64,000 nt of DNA from CAZUMW01 sp964621615 (GTDB lineage: Bacteria > Desulfobacterota > WTBG01 > CAIYCZ01 > CAIRTM01), in contig CAZUMW010000019.1 of NCBI GenBank assembly GCA_964621615.1, positions 1 through 64,000 on the forward strand, written 5' to 3'. Position numbers and translations under genes: made by a program. Shown piece after piece: positions 8,168 to 17,472 of this stretch (position 1 is its first letter; each line of letters begins with the position of its first letter). The notes under the pieces were generated by a model. The model made no database searches, had not been told where the DNA came from, and saw only the letters and a list, made by a program, of their open reading frames with translations.

Positions 8168-8824
8168 TTACAATAGCTCCTTTATAACGGGCATTACTCC
8201 CTGAATCAGTTTGCGTAGGCTTGCCCTGAGAGCGGGGTTGTTATTAATTATTTCTACTGCAGCAGGGGAATACTTATAGTATGCAGCAATAAAATCCCTT
8301 CCGCTTTTTGTGCCGGAAAGTACTTCATCTCGGAACTGACGCAACGTTTCCAGGTCTTCATCTGTTTCACCAAGGACTGCGGTTGCTGCACAGGCGCCCG
8401 GGTATGGAATTCCTTCGAGGTAGAAGTCCGCACTGAACAGCTTTGAACCGTTATAGTAAAAATCGATATACCAGTTGCCGGTCATGTACGCCATCGATGT
8501 GCCCTTGATAACAAGGTAGGTATATGAGCATCCGCCTCCATCAGATTCAACAGTATAGGTGTCGCCATCAACCTGCAGCTGGCCTTCGTAGTACCACTTA
8601 CATTGATAGCTGTCCCCGGCATTCATATCATCGAGAATATAATACAGATACGCAGCATAGTCGGTTTCAGCATCAAACACCTTGGTTTCCGGCGGCAGTA
8701 AAATGCCGCACATGCTGTTTTCCGGATCATTGGTCATCCGGTAATCAACTACTTCCACCGCATAAAGATTGCCGGCGGCAAAAACACACAGTACAAAAAA
8801 CACAATTGTAATCGCTTTCTTCAT
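8168..8824 (-). CDS. Secreted protein with CFI-box-like C-terminal domain
   Basis: A 218-residue protein with a typical signal peptide (MKKAITIVFFVLCVFAAGNLYA). The middle, ~25-140, is a Tyr-rich beta-type region with no family I recognise. The C-terminal ~65 residues (starting CAATAVLGE, then LRQFRDEVLSG and YYKYSPAAVEII) resemble the CFI-box-CTERM domain, in which CFIATAAYG starts a helical tail found on many delta-proteobacterial exported proteins. Its role is unknown; sorting or surface attachment has been inferred for similar tails. It is divergent from the CARF regulator and probably not part of the defence operon. Confidence 0.75.
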   Translation of the reverse strand: MKKAITIVFFVLCVFAAGNLYAVEVVDYRMTNDPENSMCGILLPPETKVFDAETDYAAYLYYILDDMNAGDSYQCKWYYEGQLQVDGDTYTVESDGGGCSYTYLVIKGTSMAYMTGNWYIDFYYNGSKLFSADFYLEGIPYPGACAATAVLGETDEDLETLRQFRDEVLSGTKSGRDFIAAYYKYSPAAVEIINNNPALRASLRKLIQGVMPVIKELL

Positions 8825-9158
8825 GGTTGCTTTCTCCTGGAAAATGTTTGTTTTTAATACTCGTTTCTGAAATGATCATTTCTGAAAACCCTTCTTTTAC
8901 AACTGCCGTGCCATTCTGTTCGAATCCGTTAGATGCGGGGGCACTTTTGAACGTATGGATTGATGCCGGATCGTTTTCCGGATCTGTTAACAGGCTGGAA
9001 AAACACTAAAAAATGAGTATTTGTTGCGCAGAGTCAGCCGGGGATATGTTTGAAAATATTTTACGGGGAAATGTTTTGGGCAAAATCATCGCAAAAAAAC
9101 ATCTCCGCTAAGCACAAATATTCTTGTATTAAGATAAAATTGTTTGTACAATGAATTT
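8825..9158. promoter_or_regulatory. Divergent intergenic region with a tandem TTTCTGAAA repeat
   Basis: No gene is seen. TTTCTGAAA occurs twice (8864-8872 and 8879-8887) separated by the palindrome TGATCA, so the whole block is a near-symmetric 24-bp site close to the start of the secreted protein gene. CCGGATC is also repeated near 8966 and 8977. The 9060-9158 stretch is AT-rich and presumably holds the promoter of the CARF regulator, but no convincing boxes could be fixed. Confidence 0.4.
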
Positions 9159-10664
9159 ATGAAAACAATACTCATATCCTGGGTGGGGGCAACGGATCTC
9201 CGGGCGCCCAAAGAATCTGAGACAACAGGAGTCGGGCCGATCGCCCAAGCACTGGAAGCTCGTCAGTTCGATGAGGCTGTTTTAATATGCGATTACCCGC
9301 AAAAAAAGACGGCTTTATATATTGGCTGGCTTAAAAAACGCTGTGCTTCCAAAATCCACATCAACTATGTGACTTTAAGCAGTCCGACCCATTTCGGACA
9401 GATATATGAAGCGGCAACAGGTGTTATTGATAAGCTTATTAATAAACATAAAAATGACATCAAGCTGTCATTTCACCTCAGCCCCGGCACGCCGGCTATG
9501 GCAGCTGTATGGATTATCCTTGGAAAAACAAGGTTCCCTGCAGAACTCATAGAATCGTCGAGAACCCACGGCGTACAGACCGCATCAGTCCCTTTTGAGA
9601 TATCCGCAGATTTTATACCCGATCTTTTGAGCGGCCCCGATAGGCGCCTGAAGGATCAAAGTGCCGGAGTTGTTCCTGAAACCCCTGAGTTTACTGATAT
9701 TAAATATCAAAGTCAGATCATGCAGCGCCTTGTTGCAAAAGCACGCAAGGTGGCTCCACGGTCTGTCCCTGTTCTGATTGAAGGTGAATCCGGTACCGGC
9801 AAGGAGTTGCTCGCAAGGGCCATACACCGGGCCAGCCCACGCAAAGAAGGCCCGTTTGTTGCGGTTAATTGCGGCGCCATCCCTGAAAACCTGCTTGAAT
9901 CGGAGCTGTTCGGCCATACCAAAGGAGCATTTACCGGGGCCGGTGAAGCTCGAAAGGGGTATTTTGAAGAAGCACACGGGGGAACCCTTTTCCTTGATGA
10001 GATTGGCGAGCTGCCGCTTATGGCGCAGGTCAAGATTCTTCGGGCGCTACAGGAAAATGAGATTGTAAGGGTTGGAGCCACGAAACCGGTAAAAATTGAT
10101 ATCCGCATAATAGCTGCAACAAACCGCACATTGTCAGGTGAAATCACAGAAGGCCGCTTTCGCTCGGATTTATTTTATCGTATAGCGGTTGCTGTTCTGA
10201 AGCTGCCGCCCCTGCGAGAACGGCAGGGCGATTTGAGCCTTCTAATGGACTGGTTTCTTGAGAAAACCAATGCCGAAGGTGGTGCCGAGGAGCCCGGTTA
10301 TGTACATAAGAAAATTTCTGCCGGTGCAAAGAATCTTATGTTACAGCATGACTGGCCGGGCAATATCCGGGAATTGCAAAATACTATTTTAAGAGCCGCT
10401 ATCTGGTCTGAGGGGCCTTCTATAAGGAAGGAAGACATTAAGGAAGCATTAATTGCCGTTGATAAAAGCAGGGCGTCGGATATTCTTGAACGACCCCTCG
10501 GTGAGGGCTTAAACCTACAGGAAATCATAGCAAATGTCTCTCGTCATTATCTTTTACGGGCGCTTGAGGAAGCCCACGGCAACAAGACACAGGCTGCTGA
10601 ACTGTTAGGTTTGCCAAGCTACCAAACGCTTACAAACTGGCTGGATAAATACGGCGTAAAATAA
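9159..10664 (+). CDS. CARF-domain sigma-54 activator (RtcR-like) of the defence operon
   Basis: A 501-residue protein. Residues ~1-160 resemble the CARF sensor domain of RtcR: a Rossmann-like start (TILISWVGATDL) and the signature HLSPGTPAMAAVW (106-118), the counterpart of HITTGT in RtcR. RtcR responds to RNA ends or tRNA fragments; CARF domains elsewhere bind cyclic oligoadenylates. An AAA+ domain follows, with Walker A GESGTGKE (209-216), an intact GAFTGA loop (256-261) and FLDEIGEL, then a C-terminal Fis-like HTH (NKTQAAELLGLPSYQTLTNWL). ATG 9159 is preferred over the in-frame TTG at 9144. A -24/-12 promoter begins just after its stop codon, before hsdR, so it most likely switches on the restriction operon. 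Confidence 0.85.
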   Translation: MKTILISWVGATDLRAPKESETTGVGPIAQALEARQFDEAVLICDYPQKKTALYIGWLKKRCASKIHINYVTLSSPTHFGQIYEAATGVIDKLINKHKNDIKLSFHLSPGTPAMAAVWIILGKTRFPAELIESSRTHGVQTASVPFEISADFIPDLLSGPDRRLKDQSAGVVPETPEFTDIKYQSQIMQRLVAKARKVAPRSVPVLIEGESGTGKELLARAIHRASPRKEGPFVAVNCGAIPENLLESELFGHTKGAFTGAGEARKGYFEEAHGGTLFLDEIGELPLMAQVKILRALQENEIVRVGATKPVKIDIRIIAATNRTLSGEITEGRFRSDLFYRIAVAVLKLPPLRERQGDLSLLMDWFLEKTNAEGGAEEPGYVHKKISAGAKNLMLQHDWPGNIRELQNTILRAAIWSEGPSIRKEDIKEALIAVDKSRASDILERPLGEGLNLQEIIANVSRHYLLRALEEAHGNKTQAAELLGLPSYQTLTNWLDKYGVK

Positions 10665-10665
10665 C

Positions 10666-10682
10666 TTGGCACATCCGTTGCA
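10666..10682 (+). promoter_or_regulatory. Sigma-54 (-24/-12) promoter of the defence operon
   Basis: TTGGCAC (10666-10672), five bases, then TTGCA (10678-10682). The invariant GG (10668-10669) and GC (10680-10681) are separated by exactly 10 nt, as in canonical RpoN promoters. Transcription would start near 10693, giving a 5' leader of about 26 nt before hsdR. It lies directly downstream of the sigma-54 activator gene. Confidence 0.85.
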
Positions 10683-10718
10683 ATACCCAGAACTGAAACA
10701 AAAAATCAGGACAACGTA

Positions 10719-13076
10719 ATGGAACGAAACGAAAACAGAACATGCAAAGAGATTATTGAACCGGCACTGCAGCAGGCAGGCTGGTCCTTGGATCATCAGG
10801 TAGAGATCGCCCCCGGTCGGGTTAATCTCTCCGGGGAGTCTATTTATGATGATTCCCAGAAAATTATCGCCGACTATGTTTTGCGGCTGGGCAGATTGCC
10901 TTTGGCCATTCTCGAGGCAAAAGCAGAAAATATCCCTGCGGCTGACGGGATGCAGCAGGCCTCACGTTATGCGAAACGCCTGAGCATTCGCTTTTCAATC
11001 GCCAGCAACGGTACTGAATATATCCTTACCGACAACGAGTCCGGAGATTATGAAATATTAACCAGCGTTCCGACCCCCAATGAGATTCTCTCCCGCCTGG
11101 GCCATGATATCGACTGGAACAGCTGGCAGGTTGCTTTTGATGCCCCTTATCATGTCGACCAGGTAACCCGCAAGAAGGTCCGTCCCTATCAGGAAATGGC
11201 AATTTTCAAAACACTGTGCCTTTTCGGTGAGAACAAAAAACGGGTTCTGCTCCTTATGGCGACCGGCACGGGCAAGACTTTTACCGTGTTTCAGCTCGCA
11301 TGGAAACTGCTTCAGGGAAATGTTCTACAGAACAACCGATTGCTTTTTCTTACGGACCGTAACAGCCTCAAAGATCAGGCCTACCGTGCCTTCTCCGCCA
11401 TCCCGGGCGCAAACCGAGTAAAAATTGAAAAAGAGACCATTGTCCAGCAAAATCACCTGGTCGGTCAGGTGTTCTTTGCGAATTATCAGAATTTGGACGA
11501 AGAGCTGGACGGCAAAAAACTATATGAATATTTTGATAAGGATTTTTTTGACCTGGTGGTGGTGGATGAGTGCCACCGCTCCGGATTTGGCGACTGGTTT
11601 TGTGTACTGGAGCATTTTGAGTCCGCATACCAGCTCGGCCTGACCGCCACCCCCCGGGAACTCGACCAGGAGAACCGGGTGCTTGAAGATGTGGAGCTGC
11701 GGCGAGACACCTACGAATATTTTGGTCAGCCGGCTTATATTTATTCCCTTCGTCAGGCAATAGAAGACGGATACCTTGTCCCGTACCTGCTTGAGGAGCG
11801 CATCTCGAACCTCGATGAAGAGGGGTATGTCGGGCCGGACGGAAAACATTACTCTACAAAGAATTTCGAGCGTGACATCCGCCTGCCGACCCGCACACGA
11901 CTTATCGCTGAGGATCTGCATTCCCAGCTGGTTAAGTATGGCCTGCAGGACGAAAAAACAATCGTTTTCTGTGTCGATGACACGCATGCATCCTTTATGG
12001 CCCAGGAACTGCGGAGAATCTCTGAAGACAGTGACTATGCCGCACGCATTACCCGCAGCGAGCGCAACTCACATCAACTGGAGCGCAATTTTGCGGAAAT
12101 CGGACGCACCAAGCCCCGGGTTGCCGTGACTGTCGATCTGCTCACAACCGGTTTCGATGCTCCAGATGTGAAAAACATAGTTTTTGCCCGGCCCATTAAG
12201 AGCAGCGTCCTTTACAAGCAAATGAAGGGTCGGGGCACCCGGACATGCGATGACATCGATAAACGGTATTTTACCATTTTCGATTACACCGGTGCATCGG
12301 CCCTTGAAGATGCCGAGTTCGACGGCCATCCGGCCAATATTCAGAAGAGTCAGAAAAAGTCTAAAAAGCCGAAAAAATCAAAACCGGATCAGCCAGTAGA
12401 GAAGCCTGTTGATGAAGGAGTCACCGTACACATACAGTCTTCAGAACGGTATGTGTGCCTTGCCGATGGCCGGAAGATCCCTTTTGAGGAATACCGGGAA
12501 CAGTCCCGTGAGGTTATCCGCAGCATTACAACAAGCAATATTTCAGACCTTTTGGGTATCTGGATAGATAAAAATACCCGTGGCGATCTGCGGGCAGAGC
12601 TTAAAGACCGGGATGTTCACATAGCGGCTTTTCGGCACTTTTACGATCTCGACGGCACGGATGATGTCGATATCCTGTCAAAAGTGGGGTTCGATCTTGT
12701 CCGGGTACCGGCACGGCATGACCGTGTAGTCCGGTTCTGGGATCAGGATGATCACTGGCTGAGAAATGTGTTGCAAGACGGCAAAGCCGGCCCGGTCGTT
12801 TCTGAGGAAGATTACTTGAAAGCAGCAGAAGAAAAGGCTGTTTATGAAATCAATCCCGCATTAACGCAAAAGATGAAGTTCTGGGAGACCTGTCTTGATC
12901 ATTATGCCCTGTTCGGGATTGATGATCTTGAAAAGGGAAGCACCTATGGTGCGCCCCAGTTTGTCGATCAGTTTGGCAGCTTCAGCACCCTTCTTAATAA
13001 ATACGGCGGGGCAGATGTGCTTCGCAATGATCTTGAAGGTGTAAAACAGCATCTGTACGTGCCCATGTCTGCATAG
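10719..13076 (+). CDS. hsdR: Type I restriction enzyme R subunit (helicase-nuclease)
   Basis: A 785-residue motor and nuclease subunit. The N-terminal PD-(D/E)xK nuclease shows ADYVLRLGRLPLAILEAK with the ExK pair at 66-68. The SF2 helicase has Walker A ATGTGKT (181-187), DECH (283-286), GLTATP and motif VI-like KGRGTRT. The length fits the EcoEI-type subfamily rather than the ~1000-residue EcoR124 type. The R subunit translocates DNA and cleaves unmethylated targets as part of an R2M2S complex. It is the first gene after the sigma-54 promoter, with AGGA about 9 nt before the ATG, and hsdM starts 14 nt after its stop. All catalytic motifs look intact. Confidence 0.95.
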   Translation: MERNENRTCKEIIEPALQQAGWSLDHQVEIAPGRVNLSGESIYDDSQKIIADYVLRLGRLPLAILEAKAENIPAADGMQQASRYAKRLSIRFSIASNGTEYILTDNESGDYEILTSVPTPNEILSRLGHDIDWNSWQVAFDAPYHVDQVTRKKVRPYQEMAIFKTLCLFGENKKRVLLLMATGTGKTFTVFQLAWKLLQGNVLQNNRLLFLTDRNSLKDQAYRAFSAIPGANRVKIEKETIVQQNHLVGQVFFANYQNLDEELDGKKLYEYFDKDFFDLVVVDECHRSGFGDWFCVLEHFESAYQLGLTATPRELDQENRVLEDVELRRDTYEYFGQPAYIYSLRQAIEDGYLVPYLLEERISNLDEEGYVGPDGKHYSTKNFERDIRLPTRTRLIAEDLHSQLVKYGLQDEKTIVFCVDDTHASFMAQELRRISEDSDYAARITRSERNSHQLERNFAEIGRTKPRVAVTVDLLTTGFDAPDVKNIVFARPIKSSVLYKQMKGRGTRTCDDIDKRYFTIFDYTGASALEDAEFDGHPANIQKSQKKSKKPKKSKPDQPVEKPVDEGVTVHIQSSERYVCLADGRKIPFEEYREQSREVIRSITTSNISDLLGIWIDKNTRGDLRAELKDRDVHIAAFRHFYDLDGTDDVDILSKVGFDLVRVPARHDRVVRFWDQDDHWLRNVLQDGKAGPVVSEEDYLKAAEEKAVYEINPALTQKMKFWETCLDHYALFGIDDLEKGSTYGAPQFVDQFGSFSTLLNKYGGADVLRNDLEGVKQHLYVPMSA

Positions 13077-13090
13077 GAGATTAGATAGCT

Positions 13091-14578
13091 ATGGCAAAAA
13101 AGAAAAACGGATTCAGTAACGGTGATATTGAACACCGGCGGCAGGAAGTGCAGCAGGCCACAAAAAATGCCTGCGATCAGCTTAACAGTGACGGGGTTGA
13201 TCCACGTGATTATGTCGAGCAGCTTGCCTGGCTGTTTTTCCTGAAAGCATTCGATGAAACCGAAACCCGACTTGAGGCCGAAGCCTCTTTTGATGACACG
13301 GGTTATGCCCGGCGGCTGGATGGTAAATATCGCTGGTCGGAATGGACCTCAATGACCAACAAGCCTGACGAGATGCTCGAGTTTGTCAACGGCAAGCTCT
13401 GGAAGAAGCTCATGAACCTTGGTGACGATGTTGTCGGAGAGCGGTTTCGCCGCATTTTTTCTGCTGTCAAAAATCATTCCCGTCGTGGCGCCAGCTTCGC
13501 ACGGGTTGTTCAGCAGGTAAACCGCATCCACTTCAGCGATGAGACTGACGTGATCATGCTTTCGGAAATTTACGAACGGCTGCTGAAAGATGTGGCGGGA
13601 GACTCCGCCGGCTATGCAGGGGAGTTTTACACCCAGCGGCATATTATTAGGCTCATGGTTGAAGTTGTGCAGCCCAAAATTGGCGATCGTATCTACGATC
13701 CCTGCTTCGGCACGGCCGGATTCCTGGCTGAGTCTGCCAACTATATTTTCAATTCCCAGAGCAACCTGCGGGCGTCAGACCTAAAAAAGCTGCAAACAGA
13801 AACTTTCTATGGGATGGAACTGAAAGACCGCACCTATTTGTTCGGCAACATGAACATGCTGCTGCATCGCATCGAGGGGGCAAACCTCGAAATGGCCAAT
13901 ACCCTTGAAGTGCATTCTGCCAATGTGCCTGAGAAGAACAAGTATGACGTGATCCTTTCCAACCCGCCCTATGGCGGCAAAATGTCACGAGAGATGCAGA
14001 CCAACTTCACCATACGGTCCGCCTCAACGGAAATCCTCTTTCTTCAACATATTATGACAAACCTTGCCAAAGGCGGGCGTGCGGCTGTTGTTATCCCGGA
14101 AGGGGTGCTGTTTCGTGGCGGTCCCGATGCAAAGGTTCGCAAACGCCTTCTGGAGGAGTTCAATGTCCATACGGTTCTGTCGCTTCCGGCAGGATGCTTT
14201 CTGCCGTACACCGGGGTTAAAACAAATGTGATATTTTTCAACCGCCCGAAAGATGGCACCGGCACCGAAGCAGTATGGTTTTATGAGCTTACAAACGATG
14301 GTTTCGAGCTTAAACAGACCCGTAGGCCCATGGAAGGTGAGCAGATAACGGATTTTCTAGCAAAATGGAAGAAGCGAATTGAGGAGGATAACTCATGGAT
14401 AGTTTCCTCTGAAGAAATAGCACAAAACAATTATGACCTCTCTGCATGCAACCTCAACAAAAAGGATGACTATGAGCACCGGCCAGCCTTGGAGTTGGTG
14501 CAGTCTATTAAAGCAAAAGAACAACGGGTGATTGAACTACTGGATGAGCTTGAGGTGATGTTGGAGGTTGCAAAGTGA
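13091..14578 (+). CDS. hsdM: Type I restriction-modification methyltransferase subunit
   Basis: A 495-residue N6-adenine DNA methylase. The N-terminal helical HsdM_N domain covers ~15-150. GEFYTQ (177-182) precedes the SAM-binding motif DPCFGTAG (203-210) and the catalytic motif NPPYGG (291-296), both intact. The C-terminal ~60 residues are helical and should contact the S subunit. It modifies host DNA at the HsdS-defined target and is needed for restriction. The last four bases overlap the start of hsdS, indicating translational coupling. Confidence 0.96.
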   Translation: MAKKKNGFSNGDIEHRRQEVQQATKNACDQLNSDGVDPRDYVEQLAWLFFLKAFDETETRLEAEASFDDTGYARRLDGKYRWSEWTSMTNKPDEMLEFVNGKLWKKLMNLGDDVVGERFRRIFSAVKNHSRRGASFARVVQQVNRIHFSDETDVIMLSEIYERLLKDVAGDSAGYAGEFYTQRHIIRLMVEVVQPKIGDRIYDPCFGTAGFLAESANYIFNSQSNLRASDLKKLQTETFYGMELKDRTYLFGNMNMLLHRIEGANLEMANTLEVHSANVPEKNKYDVILSNPPYGGKMSREMQTNFTIRSASTEILFLQHIMTNLAKGGRAAVVIPEGVLFRGGPDAKVRKRLLEEFNVHTVLSLPAGCFLPYTGVKTNVIFFNRPKDGTGTEAVWFYELTNDGFELKQTRRPMEGEQITDFLAKWKKRIEEDNSWIVSSEEIAQNNYDLSACNLNKKDDYEHRPALELVQSIKAKEQRVIELLDELEVMLEVAK

Positions 14579-15777
14579 GTACAAAATGGATGAATATTCG
14601 CCTTGGAGAATTAGCTGATATTTTAGGTGGTGGAACACCTAAAAGGGCAGACCTATCAAATTTTGGTGATTATATTGACTGGGTTACACCAACTGATCTC
14701 CCGCCCATTGGTAACGTAGGTATTTTAAGTACTGTTAAAGAGGGATTAACTGAAAAAGGCCTAAAAGGTAGTTCAGCAAAGAGAATTCCTGCGGGTTCCG
14801 TATTGTTTTCTTCCCGTGCTTCTATTGGAAAAATTGCAATAACAGATCGAGACTGTGCGACAAATCAAGGGTTTGCTAACTTTGTGCCTAAAAATGATTT
14901 AATCGAACCTTGGTTTTTGGCCTACCTTTTAAAACATTACACAAGTGACATATTAAAGCTTGCGGGGGAAACAACATACAAAGAAGTCAGTCGTAAAAAA
15001 TTAAATGATTTTACGGTACGAATCCCTCAGCTAAAGGAACAACGCCGTATCCTTGGGCGGATAAAGGAAATGCTTGAACGGGTGGACGAGATCCGCACGT
15101 TGCGTGAGGAGTCGCTAGAGGAAATTGAATTTTTGCTTTCCAATAGATGCGAGGAGGTTCTTGGCAATGGTTGGCAAGAGCATAGGTTGGAGGATTTACT
15201 TTGTTGTGGCCCATCTAATGGGATATTCAAAAAGCGAAAAGATTTTGGTGACGGTGTTCTTTTAGCAAATGTAAAAGATTTATATAACGATTATACAATT
15301 TCGCCAGAAACACTTGAGCGTGTGAATGCTACTAATTCCGAAATCGATAAGTATATCTTGAAGGAAGGTGATGTACTCGTTAACCGATCATCACTAAAAA
15401 AAGAAGGTTTAGGGCGATCCTGTATGTTTGCAAGCGCAGAAGAACCCGTCGTATTTGAATGTCACATAATGCGTATAAGATTTAAGCCAGACACACTACA
15501 TCCTTTTTTGTTTACCTGCTTTATGAATTCTCGTATGGGATTAAAGCGCATACTTGCAAAGGCAAAAACAGCGACGATGACAACCTGGAATCAGGGTGAT
15601 CTCGGATCAATCATGATCCCTGTACCACCATTAGAAGAGCAGGAAAATATGGTTGAAGAACTGCGAGCCTTCAAAACTATTACAGACAACATCTGTGAGA
15701 AACTTCTTCAATCTAAGGAACAGAGCAATTTTATAATTAACTCATTATTGAACAAAGCCTTTTCCGGAGAGCTATAA
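14575..15777 (+). CDS. hsdS: Type I restriction-modification specificity subunit
   Basis: A 400-residue subunit with two target recognition domains (about 1-155 and 205-350), each followed by a conserved helix (around 157-200 and 357-398). The segments IPQLKEQRRILGRI and VPPLEEQENMVEEL are the usual TRD-to-helix junctions. The two half-sites together set the bipartite DNA target. The start is GTG, inside the 4-nt overlap with the hsdM stop. By eye the gene is much more AT-rich than hsdR and hsdM, which is typical of specificity genes exchanged by recombination. The nuclease gene follows after 3 nt. Confidence 0.95.
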   Translation: MSTKWMNIRLGELADILGGGTPKRADLSNFGDYIDWVTPTDLPPIGNVGILSTVKEGLTEKGLKGSSAKRIPAGSVLFSSRASIGKIAITDRDCATNQGFANFVPKNDLIEPWFLAYLLKHYTSDILKLAGETTYKEVSRKKLNDFTVRIPQLKEQRRILGRIKEMLERVDEIRTLREESLEEIEFLLSNRCEEVLGNGWQEHRLEDLLCCGPSNGIFKKRKDFGDGVLLANVKDLYNDYTISPETLERVNATNSEIDKYILKEGDVLVNRSSLKKEGLGRSCMFASAEEPVVFECHIMRIRFKPDTLHPFLFTCFMNSRMGLKRILAKAKTATMTTWNQGDLGSIMIPVPPLEEQENMVEELRAFKTITDNICEKLLQSKEQSNFIINSLLNKAFSGEL

Positions 15778-15780
15778 ACC

Positions 15781-17472
15781 ATGCGCATTAGCCGGGTACA
15801 TATTGAAAATTATCGCTCAATCAAAGTGCTTGATTTTGAGCCCGGGCCTTACTGCGTTCTGATCGGGGAAAACAACTCAGGTAAGTCCAACATCCTTCGT
15901 GCAATCAATCTGGTTCTTGGCGAATTCTGGCCCAGGGAAAGTAACTTTTCTGAGGAGGATTTCCACGGACAGGATACGAGTCAGGATATTGTCATTCAGG
16001 TTTTTTTCGATGAGGTTATGGAAGAAAGGCGCAATAACGCCAAGGTGGAGGTTGGCGGTTTTGAATTGCGTTGCAAGGCATATAAGCGCCGAGTCGGGAA
16101 AAAGCCTGCCGGGAGTTTGAATGTTGATTTTACCTGCATAAAAAATGATGGCAACCCCGCAAAATATCCTTCTGTACCTTTGAAAAAAGGAGAAAAATTC
16201 ACAGGCCGGTGGTCGCCAATGTCGGTTACGGCCGGTTTGCGTGAAAAGGCTGCATCTATAATTTATGTTGATGTACTGCGTGGCTATGATCGGCAGTCGC
16301 CGAGCAGTCGATGGTCGATTTTGAGACGGCTTTTTAATGAAGTAAACACGGAATTTGTAAATGACAAAAAAGAGCTCACAATAAAAAAGCCTGATGGTAC
16401 CGAGCTTAAAATGACCCGCCGGCAGGCTTTTGAAAAGACTGTGCAGGAAGCCTACAAATATTTACGCACAGACAGCTTTAATGAAATCGAAAAAATACTT
16501 GCACAAAATGCAATTGAACAGATGGGACTTGATGCAGGTGAAAACAAAATCGTAATGCAATTTGAAAGTCATGATCCTTCAAATGTGTATAAATCGCTGC
16601 AGCTCTATATTAACCAGATGGGTATCACCAGCCCTGCTGGTGAGGTGGGTGCCGGGCTGCAAAGTGCAATTGTAGTGGCAATCTTCCGAACATATGAAGA
16701 ACTGAAAAAGGAAGGGGCGGTGTTTGCCATTGAAGAGCCGGAGGTTTTTTTGCATCCACAAAAGGCTCGGTATTTCGCCACGGTTCTACGCTCACTCACC
16801 GAAAAAGGCAATCAGGTTTTCCTGACGACCCACTCTCCTGTTTTCGTACAGATTGATCAGCCGGAGTCTGTTGCCATTGTGCGTAGAACAGCTGATGACG
16901 GCACGAAGGTATTTCAGGCTGAAAAGGTTGATCTTGCGCCCGACGATAGAAAAGCTTTGCGCCTTCTTACCGAGTTTGACTCACAGCGAAATGAAATGTT
17001 TTTTGCCCGTCGTGTTTTGTTTGTTGAAGGGAATACGGAAAAAATTGCAATGCCTCTGGTCTGCCGAACCATGGGTATAGATATAAATAAGGAAAATATA
17101 TCCGTAGTTGAATGCGGAGGCAAAACCCAGATCCCGCTTTTTGTAAAAGTTGCGGACAATCTGCAAATACCTTATGTAGTGCTGGCAGACCAGGATATCC
17201 GTAAAATTAAGGAGGACTGGTCCGAAAAACGCAAAAAGGATGAAGAAGAACGCAACAAAAAACATGAGCGGTGGAATCAGGATATTCTTGATATCGCTGG
17301 TGATAAGCGCACATTTTTCCTGACGCCTGATTTCGAAGGTGCAGTCGGCTTGTCAGGTGATGACAATCAGAAGGTTGACCAGGCTATGGAAGCATTCATG
17401 CAGATTTCAAAAGAAACTGTGCCACATTGTCTGAGTGAGCCAATAGAAGCTTTACTGGAGATGGACAAATGA
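15781..17472 (+). CDS. OLD-family ATP-dependent nuclease (AAA + TOPRIM)
   Basis: A 563-residue overcoming-lysogenization-defect family protein. The ABC-type ATPase half has Walker A GENNSGKS (29-36), the Walker B region AIEEPEVFLHP (316-326) and a switch His in LTTHSP. The TOPRIM nuclease half has the catalytic Glu in VEGNTEK (E416) and the metal-binding LADQD (470-472). Similar proteins act in Gabija (GajA), retron and PARIS-type defence. There is no UvrD-like GajB partner here; the gene sits instead in a type I restriction operon, 3 nt after hsdS and overlapping the next gene by 4 nt. An auxiliary nuclease or damage sensor of that system is likely. Confidence 0.85.
   Translation: MRISRVHIENYRSIKVLDFEPGPYCVLIGENNSGKSNILRAINLVLGEFWPRESNFSEEDFHGQDTSQDIVIQVFFDEVMEERRNNAKVEVGGFELRCKAYKRRVGKKPAGSLNVDFTCIKNDGNPAKYPSVPLKKGEKFTGRWSPMSVTAGLREKAASIIYVDVLRGYDRQSPSSRWSILRRLFNEVNTEFVNDKKELTIKKPDGTELKMTRRQAFEKTVQEAYKYLRTDSFNEIEKILAQNAIEQMGLDAGENKIVMQFESHDPSNVYKSLQLYINQMGITSPAGEVGAGLQSAIVVAIFRTYEELKKEGAVFAIEEPEVFLHPQKARYFATVLRSLTEKGNQVFLTTHSPVFVQIDQPESVAIVRRTADDGTKVFQAEKVDLAPDDRKALRLLTEFDSQRNEMFFARRVLFVEGNTEKIAMPLVCRTMGIDINKENISVVECGGKTQIPLFVKVADNLQIPYVVLADQDIRKIKEDWSEKRKKDEEERNKKHERWNQDILDIAGDKRTFFLTPDFEGAVGLSGDDNQKVDQAMEAFMQISKETVPHCLSEPIEALLEMDK

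Noticed and set aside
15781..17472. Gabija system
   Set aside because: The OLD protein fits GajA, but no UvrD/PcrA-like GajB gene follows; the neighbours are restriction-modification and ATPase genes.
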